From contig NZ_LMEW01000012.1 in NCBI RefSeq assembly GCF_001426525.1, forward strand, positions 22,332 to 86,331: DNA of 64,000 nucleotides, read 5' to 3'. Below the pieces are notes generated by a model, which worked only from the letters and a program-made list of their open reading frames with translations, ran no database searches and was not told the origin of the DNA. This stretch comes from Massilia sp. Root133 (lineage in GTDB: Bacteria > Pseudomonadota > Gammaproteobacteria > Burkholderiales > Burkholderiaceae_D). The stretch's first letter is position 1; each line of letters opens with the position of its first letter. Below are positions 44,821-52,549 of this stretch, piece by piece. The position numbers and the translations under genes are program-made.

Positions 44821-45933
44821 ATGCTCATCTATCTGGTCGCAGGTGCCCGCCCCAACTTCATGAAGATCGCGCCGATCGTGCGCGCGCTGCAGGCACGCGC
44901 GGATGCGCCGGCGTTCAAGATCATCCACACGGGGCAGCACTACGACCGCGAGATGAACGATGTGTTCTTCGAAGAACTGGGCATCCCGCAGCCGGACGTG
45001 TTCATGGCGGCAGGCGGCGGCAGCCACGCCCAGCAGACGGCCAAGATCATGATCGGCTTCGAAGAGCTGTGCCAGGGCGAGCGCCCGGACGCCGTGCTCG
45101 TCGTGGGCGACGTGAATTCGACGCTCGCGTGCTCGATCGTCGCCAAGAAACTGAACATCCCGGTCGCCCACGTCGAGGCCGGCCTGCGCAGCTTCGACAT
45201 GGCGATGCCGGAGGAAATCAACCGTCTCGTCACGGACAGCATCTCCGACTGGTTCTTCGTCACGGAGCCGTCGGCCGTGGAACACCTGCGCCGCGAAGGC
45301 AAGAAAGAGGACGCGATCCACTACGTCGGCCACGTGATGGTCGACAACGTGCTGTACCAGGCCGAAAAGCTCGGCAGCGCGGACGCGTCCGCGTTCGAGA
45401 CGAGCAAGTGGAAGGCCGAACGCAAGAACGCCAGCCAGCGCTACGGTGTGGTGACGCTGCACCGTCCGAGCAACGTCGACGATGCGGCCACGTTCGCGCG
45501 CATCGCCGGCGCGCTGAAGGAAATTGCGGCCGACCTGCCGCTGATCTTCCCCGTGCACCCGCGCACCCGCGCGAACATCGAGAAGTTCGGCATCGACCTC
45601 GGTCCGAACATCACCCTGGCGGGCCCGCAGGCCTATATGGCGTTCCTGAACCTGTGGAAGGACGCGGCCGTCGTGCTGACGGACAGCGGCGGCCTGCAGG
45701 AAGAAACGACGGCGCTGGGCGTGCCCTGCGTCACGATCCGCGAGAACACGGAACGCCCCGTGACCGTGGACGAAGGTTCGAACGTGCTGGCCGGCACCGA
45801 CCCGGCCGCGATCCTCCTCGAGGCGCGCAAGATCCTGCGCGGCGAGGGCAAGCAGGGCCGCCGGCCGCACCTGTGGGACGGCAAGGCGGCGGAACGCATC
45901 GTGGACGTCCTGACGAAGGAAATCCGCGGATAA
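44821..45933 (+). CDS. wecB: UDP-N-acetylglucosamine 2-epimerase (non-hydrolysing)
   Basis: This 370-residue enzyme interconverts UDP-GlcNAc and UDP-ManNAc. Family motifs are GARPNFMKIAP at residues 8-18, TGQHYD, HVEAGLRSFD with the catalytic acid, PVHPRTR, and LTDSGGLQEE, all intact. AAAGGGA lies 10 bp before the ATG at 44821; a TTG three codons earlier is also in frame. Downstream, 15 bp away, is a TagA/WecG-type transferase that would use UDP-ManNAc, a common pairing. No WecC dehydrogenase is present, so ManNAc rather than ManNAcA is expected. Confidence 0.94.
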   Translation: MLIYLVAGARPNFMKIAPIVRALQARADAPAFKIIHTGQHYDREMNDVFFEELGIPQPDVFMAAGGGSHAQQTAKIMIGFEELCQGERPDAVLVVGDVNSTLACSIVAKKLNIPVAHVEAGLRSFDMAMPEEINRLVTDSISDWFFVTEPSAVEHLRREGKKEDAIHYVGHVMVDNVLYQAEKLGSADASAFETSKWKAERKNASQRYGVVTLHRPSNVDDAATFARIAGALKEIAADLPLIFPVHPRTRANIEKFGIDLGPNITLAGPQAYMAFLNLWKDAAVVLTDSGGLQEETTALGVPCVTIRENTERPVTVDEGSNVLAGTDPAAILLEARKILRGEGKQGRRPHLWDGKAAERIVDVLTKEIRG

Positions 45934-45948
45934 CGCCATGGAGTAGAC

Positions 45949-46698
45949 ATGAACGAGCGCATCACGCTGATGGGGTGCTCCATCGACAACCTGACGATGG
46001 AAGAGACATTGCAGACGGTCGAGGGGTTCATCCATAGCGGACGGCCCCATCAACACGTGGTGGTCAACGTCGACAAGCTGGTCAAGGCCAGCCGCGATCC
46101 GGAACTGCGCCGGATCATCAACGATTGCGCGCTCGTGAATGTCGACGGCATGCCGGTCGTGTGGGCGTCGCGCCTGCTGGGCCGGCCGCTGAAGGAACGG
46201 GTCGCGGGCTGCGACCTGTTCGAGGCGCTGATGCGGCGCGCGGGCGAGAAGGGCTGGCGCGTGTTCCTGCTCGGCGCCAAAGAAGAAGTGGTGAGCAAGG
46301 TGGCAGCCACGTACCGGCACAGATACCCGAACCTGGTGCTGGCCGGCTACCGCAACGGTTACTGGAAGGGCGAGGCGCAAGAAGCGGACGTGGTCGAGCA
46401 GATCCGCGCCGCGCGCCCCGACCTGTTGTTCGTGGCGATCAGTTCGCCCAAGAAGGAGCAGTTCCTCGGCCGCTGGCAGGCCGAGATGAAGGTGCCGTTC
46501 GCCATGGGCGTCGGCGGGACCTTCGACGTGGCGATCGGACACGTCAAGCGCGCCCCGCTCTGGATGCAGAAGTCCGGGCTGGAATGGTTCTACCGTTTCC
46601 TGCAGGAGCCGCGCCGTATGTTCCGTCGGTATTTTATCGAGGACATGGCCTTCATCTGGCTGTTCCTCAAGGAGTTGAAGTTGAAGAGCGCACGATAG
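45949..46698 (+). CDS. WecG/TagA/CpsF-family glycosyltransferase (GT26)
   Basis: A 249-residue enzyme of family GT26, which transfers ManNAc or ManNAcA (or related hexoses) from UDP to a lipid-linked acceptor. Features are [17 protein letters not shown], the [15 protein letters not shown] block with the catalytic Asp, FLLGAKEEV, and [11 protein letters not shown] with MGVGGTFDV. The C-terminal basic helix ([13 protein letters not shown]) likely binds the membrane. It is likely to use the UDP-ManNAc made by the adjacent WecB. A 9-bp hairpin follows. Confidence 0.88.
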   Translation: MNERITLMGCSIDNLTMEETLQTVEGFIHSGRPHQHVVVNVDKLVKASRDPELRRIINDCALVNVDGMPVVWASRLLGRPLKERVAGCDLFEALMRRAGEKGWRVFLLGAKEEVVSKVAATYRHRYPNLVLAGYRNGYWKGEAQEADVVEQIRAARPDLLFVAISSPKKEQFLGRWQAEMKVPFAMGVGGTFDVAIGHVKRAPLWMQKSGLEWFYRFLQEPRRMFRRYFIEDMAFIWLFLKELKLKSAR

Positions 46699-46739
46699 CG
46701 TCCACGAGGTTGCAGTACACCAAAACACCAGACAGGGAT

Positions 46740-46761
46740 GGCGCGGGAGGAGTCCCGCGCC
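46740..46761 (+). repeat. Intercistronic GC-rich hairpin
   Basis: GGCGCGGGA, loop GGAG, TCCCGCGCC: a perfect 9-bp stem in the 137-bp gap between the GT26 gene and galE. No T run follows, so it may attenuate or protect mRNA ends rather than terminate transcription. Confidence 0.45.
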
Positions 46762-46835
46762 GACAACATAACGATGCGCGCCGGCTCAAGGAATGGGCAC
46801 GGCGGCGGCAACACTTTTAAGAAAGAAGAGCATTC

Positions 46836-47834
46836 ATGAAGATTCTCGTTACTGGCGGCATGGGTTACATCGGTTCGCACACCGTCGTGGAACTGCAGAA
46901 CGCCGGCCACGACGTGGTCGTGTACGACAACCTGTACAACGCGGTGCGTTCCGTGCAAGACCGCGTGCAAAAGATCACCGGCAAGCCTTTCGAATTCGTC
47001 GAAGGCGACATCCGCGACCGCGCGGCCATGGAAGCCGTGTTCGGTGCACACAAGATCGATGCCGTGATCCACTTCGCCGGCCTGAAGGCGGTCGGCGAAT
47101 CGGTGGCGCAGCCGCTGCGCTACTACGACAACAACGTCTACGGCAGCGTCGCGCTGTTCGAGACGATGGCCAAGTTCGGCTGCAAGACGCTCGTGTTCTC
47201 GTCGTCGGCCACCGTGTATGGCGATCCGGCCTCGGTGCCGATCAAGGAGGACTTCCCGCTGTCGGCCACCAATCCGTATGGCCGCAGCAAGCTGATGATC
47301 GAAGACATCCTGCGCGACGTGTTCAAGGCCGAGCCGGATTGGCGCATCGCCCTGCTGCGCTATTTCAACCCGGTCGGCGCCCATGAAAGCGGCCTGATCG
47401 GCGAGGAGCCGAACGGCATCCCCAACAACCTGGTGCCGTACATCGCCCAGGTCGCCAACGGCCAGCGCGAAAAGCTGTCCGTGTTCGGCGGCGACTACCC
47501 GACGCCGGACGGCACCGGCATGCGCGACTACATCCACGTCGTCGACCTGGCCATCGGCCACGTCAAGACCCTGGACAAGCTGGCACAGGGTGCCGGCCTG
47601 CACACGTACAACCTCGGCACCGGCAATGGCAACAGCGTGCTGGAAATGGTGCATGCCTTCGAGAAGGCCTGCGGCAAGCCGATCGCCTACCAGATCGTTG
47701 ACCGTCGCCCCGGCGACATTGCCAAGTGCTACGCCGACCCGACGAAAGCGCGCGAGGAACTCGGTTGGACCGCGCAGCGTGACATCGCTCAGATGTGCGC
47801 TGATTCCTGGCGCTACCAGACTACCCCAAAATAA
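46836..47834 (+). CDS. galE: UDP-glucose 4-epimerase
   Basis: This 332-residue enzyme interconverts UDP-glucose and UDP-galactose (some also the GlcNAc/GalNAc pair). It has the NAD-binding GGMGYIGSH at residues 7-15, [13 protein letters not shown], catalytic Ser in SSSATVYG, Tyr/Lys in NPYGRSKLM and [11 protein letters not shown]. Full length. A ribosome site AAGAAAGAAGAG precedes the ATG. It supplies galactose-type donors to the EPS pathway. Confidence 0.94.
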   Translation: MKILVTGGMGYIGSHTVVELQNAGHDVVVYDNLYNAVRSVQDRVQKITGKPFEFVEGDIRDRAAMEAVFGAHKIDAVIHFAGLKAVGESVAQPLRYYDNNVYGSVALFETMAKFGCKTLVFSSSATVYGDPASVPIKEDFPLSATNPYGRSKLMIEDILRDVFKAEPDWRIALLRYFNPVGAHESGLIGEEPNGIPNNLVPYIAQVANGQREKLSVFGGDYPTPDGTGMRDYIHVVDLAIGHVKTLDKLAQGAGLHTYNLGTGNGNSVLEMVHAFEKACGKPIAYQIVDRRPGDIAKCYADPTKAREELGWTAQRDIAQMCADSWRYQTTPK

Positions 47835-47852
47835 ACGTATGAGGACCGAACC

Positions 47853-49019
47853 ATGAAAGCGATGATTCTTGCAGCAGGCAAAGGTACGCGTGTACGTCCG
47901 TTGACCTATGACCTGCCGAAACCGATGATCCCCGTGCTGGGCAAGCCCGTGATGGCCTACCTGATCGAGCACCTGCGCAAGCACGGCGTGACCGAGATCA
48001 TGGTGAACGTCAGCCACCTGCACGAAAAGATCGAGGAATACTTCGGCGAGGGCGAGCAGTACGGCGTCCAGATCGGCTATTCCTTCGAAGGCTACACGAA
48101 GGAAGACGGCGAAGTCGTCGCCGTGCCGATCGGTTCGGCCGGCGGCATGAAAAAGATCCAGGAATTCGGCGGCTTCTTCGACGACACGACCATCGTCCTG
48201 TGCGGCGACGCGCTGATCGACCTGGACCTCAAGGCTGCCCTGGCGGAACATCGCCGCAAGGGTGCCATGGCGTCCGTCATCACGAAGGAAGTCCCGTGGG
48301 ACAAGGTGTCGAGCTATGGCGTCGTCGTGACCGACCAGAACGGCCGCATCACCCAGTTCCAGGAAAAGCCGAAGCAGGAAGACGCGCTGTCGAACTTCAT
48401 CAGCACCGGCATCTACATCTTCGAGCCGGAAGTGATCGACCTGATCCCGTCGGGCGTGGAATTCGACATCGGTTCCCAACTGTTCCCGCTGCTGGCCGAA
48501 AAGGGCATGCCGTTCTATGCCCAGGGCCGTCCGTTCAACTGGCTGGACATCGGCAGCGTGAGCGATTACTGGGAAGTGCTGCAGAACGTGCTGACTGGTG
48601 AGGTCAACCATATGGATGTGCCGGGCATCCAGATCGAGCCCGGCCTGTGGACCGGCCTGAACACGAGCATCGACTGGCGGGGCACGACGATCAAGGGCCC
48701 CGTCTACATCGGTTCCGGCGTCAAGATCGAGGCCGGCGCCACGATCATCGGCCCCACGTGGATCGGCCACGGCAGCCACATCTGCGAGGGTGCCGAGGTC
48801 GTCCGCAGTGTGCTTTTCGAGTACACTCGCGTGCTGAACGACGTGACGTTACATGAAATGATCGTTTTCAAAGACTACAGCATCGACCGTGCCGGGGAGA
48901 TGAAGCATTCCTCCGAGTACAGCTCGTCGGAGTGGCTGAACGCGCGCGACCGTCGACGCAGCCGGCGCACAGAGCAGGCCGAAGAAACAGACAAGACATT
49001 AGAGAAAGCCAACGCATGA
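47853..49019 (+). CDS. Sugar-1-phosphate nucleotidyltransferase with left-handed beta-helix
   Basis: A 388-residue NDP-sugar pyrophosphorylase. The N-terminal domain has [21 protein letters not shown] at the nucleotide site, [10 protein letters not shown] (metal-binding Asp) and EKPKQ. The C-terminal part from about 255 has hexapeptide repeats ([22 protein letters not shown]) like GMPP and GlmU-like enzymes. The last 45 residues are charged and variable. It may make GDP-mannose or another NDP-hexose. Since ManC follows with a 4-bp overlap, the two may act on different sugars. The nucleotide and sugar cannot be fixed from sequence. Confidence 0.85.
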   Translation: MKAMILAAGKGTRVRPLTYDLPKPMIPVLGKPVMAYLIEHLRKHGVTEIMVNVSHLHEKIEEYFGEGEQYGVQIGYSFEGYTKEDGEVVAVPIGSAGGMKKIQEFGGFFDDTTIVLCGDALIDLDLKAALAEHRRKGAMASVITKEVPWDKVSSYGVVVTDQNGRITQFQEKPKQEDALSNFISTGIYIFEPEVIDLIPSGVEFDIGSQLFPLLAEKGMPFYAQGRPFNWLDIGSVSDYWEVLQNVLTGEVNHMDVPGIQIEPGLWTGLNTSIDWRGTTIKGPVYIGSGVKIEAGATIIGPTWIGHGSHICEGAEVVRSVLFEYTRVLNDVTLHEMIVFKDYSIDRAGEMKHSSEYSSSEWLNARDRRRSRRTEQAEETDKTLEKANA

Positions 49020-50434
49020 AAATTTACCCAGTCATCCTCTCCGGCGGTGCCGGTACCCGTTTGTGGCCGCTGTCGCGGGCAGTGATGCCCAAGCAGTTGC
49101 TGCCGCTGGTGACGGACAAGACGATGCTGCAGGAAACCGCGCTGCGGGTCCGCGGCTGGCCGGGGTTGATGGCGCCGCTGGTGGTGTGCGGCAATGAGCA
49201 CCGCTTCCTCGTGGCCGAGCAGCTGCGCGGCGTCGGCATCACGCCGCACGGCATCCTGCTCGAGCCGGCGGGCCGCAACACGGCCCCGGCCGTGGCAGCC
49301 GCGGCGGCCTTCCTGAAAGCGCAGGATCCGGACGCCGTGATGCTCGTGCTGCCGGCCGACCACGTGATCGAAAAGAACGAAGCGTTCCGCGTTGCCGTGG
49401 AACGCGCGGCGGCGCAGGTGGAACAGGGCGCGCTGGCCACGTTCGGCATCGTGCCGAGCGCCCCGGAAACGGGCTATGGCTACATCCGCCGCGGCGAACC
49501 GCTGCCGGGCTGCGACGACTGCTACAAGATCGAGCGCTTCGTCGAAAAGCCGGACCGAAACACGGCCGAAGGCTTCGTCGCCGACGGCGGCTTTTACTGG
49601 AACAGCGGCATGTTCATGTTCCGTGCCGACCGCTTCCTGGCCGAGATCGGGAAGCACGCGCCGACGATCGCCGAGGCTGCCGGCGCCGCCGTGCAGTCGG
49701 CCTACCGCGACCTGGACTTCTGCCGCCTGGACGAAGCCGCGTTCGCCGCGAGCCCGTCCGATTCGATCGACTACGCGGTGATGGAACACACGCGCGACGG
49801 CGTCGTCGTCGCGGCCGACATCGGCTGGAGCGACGTCGGTTCCTGGTCGGCGCTGGCCGACGTGCAGGACAAGGATGCCAACGGCAATGCGATCCGCGGC
49901 GACGTCTACCTCGACAGCACGAGCAACACGCTCGTGCGCGCGGAGAGCCGCATCGTGGCCGTCGTGGGCGTGAAGGACCTCGTCGTCGTCGAGACGAACG
50001 ATGCCGTGCTCGTCGCGCACAAGGACATGGTCCAGCGCGTGAAGAACGTCGTCGACCACCTCAAGGGCAACGAGCGCACGGAACACCTGTACCACACGAA
50101 GGTGTACCGTCCGTGGGGCTATTACGAAGGCATCGACGCGGGCGACCGCTTCCAGGTCAAGCGCATCTGCGTGAAGCCGGGCGAAAAGCTGTCGCTGCAG
50201 ATGCACCACCACCGCGCCGAGCACTGGATCGTCGTGTCCGGCACGGCCCGCGTCACGTGCGGCGACAACGTCACCCTGCTGTCCGAGAACGAGTCCACGT
50301 ACATCCCGATCGGCATGACGCACCGCCTCGAAAACCCGGGCAAGCTGCCGCTGCACCTGATCGAAGTGCAGTCGGGCAGCTACCTCGGCGAGGACGACAT
50401 CGTCCGCTTCGAGGACATCTACAAGCGCGCCTGA
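49016..50434 (+). CDS. manC: Mannose-1-phosphate guanylyltransferase / mannose-6-phosphate isomerase
   Basis: A 472-residue bifunctional enzyme of the ManC/AlgA/CpsB type. The guanylyltransferase domain has SGGAGTRLWPLSR at residues 9-21 and FVEKPD. The C-terminal isomerase is a cupin (KPGEKLSLQMHHHRAEHWIVV) with the metal-binding His residues. It gives GDP-mannose, the substrate of Gmd upstream in the locus and of mannosyltransferases. No phosphomannomutase (ManB/AlgC) is found in the window, so that step must be encoded elsewhere. The start overlaps the preceding gene by 4 bp (ATGA). Its stop lies inside the repeat copy D. Confidence 0.94.
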   Translation: MKIYPVILSGGAGTRLWPLSRAVMPKQLLPLVTDKTMLQETALRVRGWPGLMAPLVVCGNEHRFLVAEQLRGVGITPHGILLEPAGRNTAPAVAAAAAFLKAQDPDAVMLVLPADHVIEKNEAFRVAVERAAAQVEQGALATFGIVPSAPETGYGYIRRGEPLPGCDDCYKIERFVEKPDRNTAEGFVADGGFYWNSGMFMFRADRFLAEIGKHAPTIAEAAGAAVQSAYRDLDFCRLDEAAFAASPSDSIDYAVMEHTRDGVVVAADIGWSDVGSWSALADVQDKDANGNAIRGDVYLDSTSNTLVRAESRIVAVVGVKDLVVVETNDAVLVAHKDMVQRVKNVVDHLKGNERTEHLYHTKVYRPWGYYEGIDAGDRFQVKRICVKPGEKLSLQMHHHRAEHWIVVSGTARVTCGDNVTLLSENESTYIPIGMTHRLENPGKLPLHLIEVQSGSYLGEDDIVRFEDIYKRA

Positions 50435-50542
50435 CCTGCTGCGCGTTGCGGCTTTGGCCTGCGATGCTCGCTGTACGTCAGTACAGCTGCGCTTCTCGGG
50501 CTGCGCGCCCCGGCCAATCCGCTGCCGCTCGCGACGGTCAGG
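50430..50542 (+). repeat. Stop-codon-adjacent palindromic repeat, full copy D
   Basis: A 113-bp element whose terminal CCTGACC contains the TGA stop of manC; the other end is GGTCAGG (perfect 7-bp inverted repeat). The core GGCCTGCGATGCTCGCTGTAC, small hairpin TGTAC/GTACA and GCTGCGCTTCTCGG are shared with copies B and C. Confidence 0.75.
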
Positions 50543-50630
50543 TGTTGATGTGTTTTCCCCAGGTCTACAGTGCGTATGGCCGCGCGCATGCGGCATACAA
50601 TGCATCGTCGAAACCCATCGGGGGAACATC

Positions 50631-51344
50631 ATGAAGATGAAGACGATCATCGCGGCATGCGCGCTCGCCGGCGTCGGCGGCACGGCGGCGGCAGGCGATA
50701 TCATCGGCGGATCTGCTCTGCTGGACGCGGACAGCCACGCCCAACTCGAACGCTGGCTCGGCGCCGGCGAATTCAACCTCAACAATGTGTACACCCTGCG
50801 TCCCGGCGATACGTCGGACGCCTTCCATGCCGGCGCGGACGGGAAGGGCGCGACCTTCACCCTGTTCGACGTGACGAACGACGCCGGCGCGAGCTACCTC
50901 GTGGGCGGCTACAACCCGCAGGGCTGGGCCTCAAGCGAAGGCTGGCACGAGACCCAGCGCGACTGGCAGCGCACGGCCTTCCTGTTCAACATGACGACCC
51001 CGGCCGTGTACCGGCAAGTCCTCACCGACTACGTGCTGCCGAGCCAGGGCTTGCGCCAGACGTACAACGAGGCCGGCTACGGTCCCATCTTCGGTTCCGG
51101 GCCGGACCTGTACGTCAACGACGCGTTGACGGCCGCCACGTCGTGGCAACTGAGCTATGGAAATCCGGCGAACGAAGGCTACAGCATCATCGACGGCAGC
51201 CTGCACGGCGAGATCGTGAAGCTGAATGCAATGGAAGTGTTCGCGATTTCGCCCGTGCCGGAGCCCGGGAACGTCGCGATGCTGCTGGCTGGCATCTGCA
51301 TCCTCGGCGTTACCGTGCGCAAGCGTACGCTAAGCCGTTCCTAA
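50631..51344 (+). CDS. PEP-CTERM-anchored TLDc-domain protein
   Basis: A 237-residue exported protein. A signal peptide (KTIIAACALAGVGGTAAAG) is followed by a TLDc-like domain at about 25-200: VYTLRPGDTSDAFHAGADGKG, ATFTLFDV, LVGGYNPQGWASSEGW and TAFLFNM match the pattern of eukaryotic OXR1/NCOA7 TLDc domains. The C-terminus has the complete PEP-CTERM sorting signal: VPEPGN near 209, a hydrophobic helix, then VRKRTLSRS. It is thus a predicted substrate of the XrtB encoded 21 kb upstream. GGGGGA lies 5-6 bp before the ATG. TLDc function in bacteria is not known. Confidence 0.83.
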   Translation: MKMKTIIAACALAGVGGTAAAGDIIGGSALLDADSHAQLERWLGAGEFNLNNVYTLRPGDTSDAFHAGADGKGATFTLFDVTNDAGASYLVGGYNPQGWASSEGWHETQRDWQRTAFLFNMTTPAVYRQVLTDYVLPSQGLRQTYNEAGYGPIFGSGPDLYVNDALTAATSWQLSYGNPANEGYSIIDGSLHGEIVKLNAMEVFAISPVPEPGNVAMLLAGICILGVTVRKRTLSRS

Positions 51345-51419
51345 GTTGTTTGCCTTGCAAGCTGTGGCATGATGAATGGGAGCCTCGCGCTCCCGTCTTT
51401 CATTACGTTGCCACTGCCT

Positions 51420-52448
51420 ATGATCCGGATCCCGAGACTCTGCCTCTTTCTGCTCCTCGCCGCCGTCCTGACGGCACCGGCCCGCGCCCAGTTCGTCAGC
51501 GCTTCCAACCTCCAGCCGGATCAGCTGGCGATCGTCATCAACGATGCCGAGCCGAACAGCGTCAAGGTCGGCGAGTATTACCGCAAGCGGCGCGGCATCC
51601 CGGCGGCCAATGTCGTGCACGTGCGCATTCCCGGCAAGCCGCACGAGATCAGTCCGGAACGCTTCGCGCAACTGAAGGAAGAGATCGACGCGCACCTGCG
51701 GCCCGAGGTGCAGGCCGTGCTGATGGTGTGGACCGCGCCGTACAAGGTCGCGTGCAATTCGATCACGGGCGCCTACAGCCTCGGGTTCGATCCCGACCAG
51801 TGCATCAAGACGTGTTTGCCGGGACGGCCGAGCCCTTACTTCAATTCCAGTTCTCCTCGTCCCTACACCGACCTGAAGATCCGCATCTCGATGCTGCTGC
51901 CGACGGAATCCGTGGAGCAGGCGAAAGCCCTTATCGACCGCGGCGCCGGCGCGGGTTTCCGGATCGTGCCGGCCACCGCCTACTTCCTGGCGACGTCGGA
52001 AAAGGCGCGCAATTCCCGCGCGCAGTTCTTCCCGCCAGCCGGCAGGATCGCCGCGCGCAAGCTGGCGACGAAGACGATGCAGGCCGACGTGCTGGACGGC
52101 GCGCAGGACGTCATGATCTACGAGACGGGCATGGCCGAGGTCGCCAAACTGGACACGCTGCATTTCCTGCCCGGCGCGCTGGCGGATCACCTGACGTCGC
52201 TGGGCGGCGACCTGCTCGGCGGCGAGCAGATGAGCAGCCTGCGCTGGCTGGAAGCGGGCGCGACCGCCAGTTACGGCACCGTCAGCGAGCCCTGCAACCA
52301 CTGGCAGAAATTCCCGAATCCGGCGGTGCTGCTCAAGCACTATGTGCAGGGCAATAGCGCAATCGAGGCCTACTGGAAGAGCGTCGCCTGGCCCACGCAG
52401 GGCCTGTTCATCGGCGAACCCTTGGCTGCGCCCTACCGCAAACGCTGA
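51420..52448 (+). CDS. TIGR03790-type secreted protein
   Basis: A 342-residue protein with a signal peptide (IRIPRLCLFLLLAAVLTAPARA) and a large conserved domain containing QLAIVINDAEPNSVKVGEYY, RGIPAANVVHV, VLMVWTAPYKV, SITGAYSLGF and LGGEQMSSLRWLEAGATASYG. This matches the uncharacterised family named TIGR03790, seen in PEP-CTERM- and cellulosome-type contexts. It has no PEP-CTERM tail of its own. The start at 51420 gives a clean signal peptide; an ATG at 51369 is in frame. A hairpin sits at its stop codon. Function unknown. Confidence 0.72.
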   Translation: MIRIPRLCLFLLLAAVLTAPARAQFVSASNLQPDQLAIVINDAEPNSVKVGEYYRKRRGIPAANVVHVRIPGKPHEISPERFAQLKEEIDAHLRPEVQAVLMVWTAPYKVACNSITGAYSLGFDPDQCIKTCLPGRPSPYFNSSSPRPYTDLKIRISMLLPTESVEQAKALIDRGAGAGFRIVPATAYFLATSEKARNSRAQFFPPAGRIAARKLATKTMQADVLDGAQDVMIYETGMAEVAKLDTLHFLPGALADHLTSLGGDLLGGEQMSSLRWLEAGATASYGTVSEPCNHWQKFPNPAVLLKHYVQGNSAIEAYWKSVAWPTQGLFIGEPLAAPYRKR

Positions 52449-52468
52449 TTGGTCCGTTCGGACTAATC
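52447..52468 (+). terminator. Hairpin at the end of the TIGR03790-type gene
   Basis: GATTGGTCCG, TT, CGGACTAATC: a 10-bp stem with one G-U pair, starting inside the stop codon. Only weak T-richness follows, so terminator status is tentative. The AT-rich DNA after it (52480-52540) probably holds the promoter of the nuclease gene. Confidence 0.4.
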
Positions 52469-52549
52469 CGTGGTCATGATGTTGTCAATTTGTGCATTTA
52501 ATATACATTTGTTAAGTGTTGCATTGACAAATCATTTCCAGGATAACCC

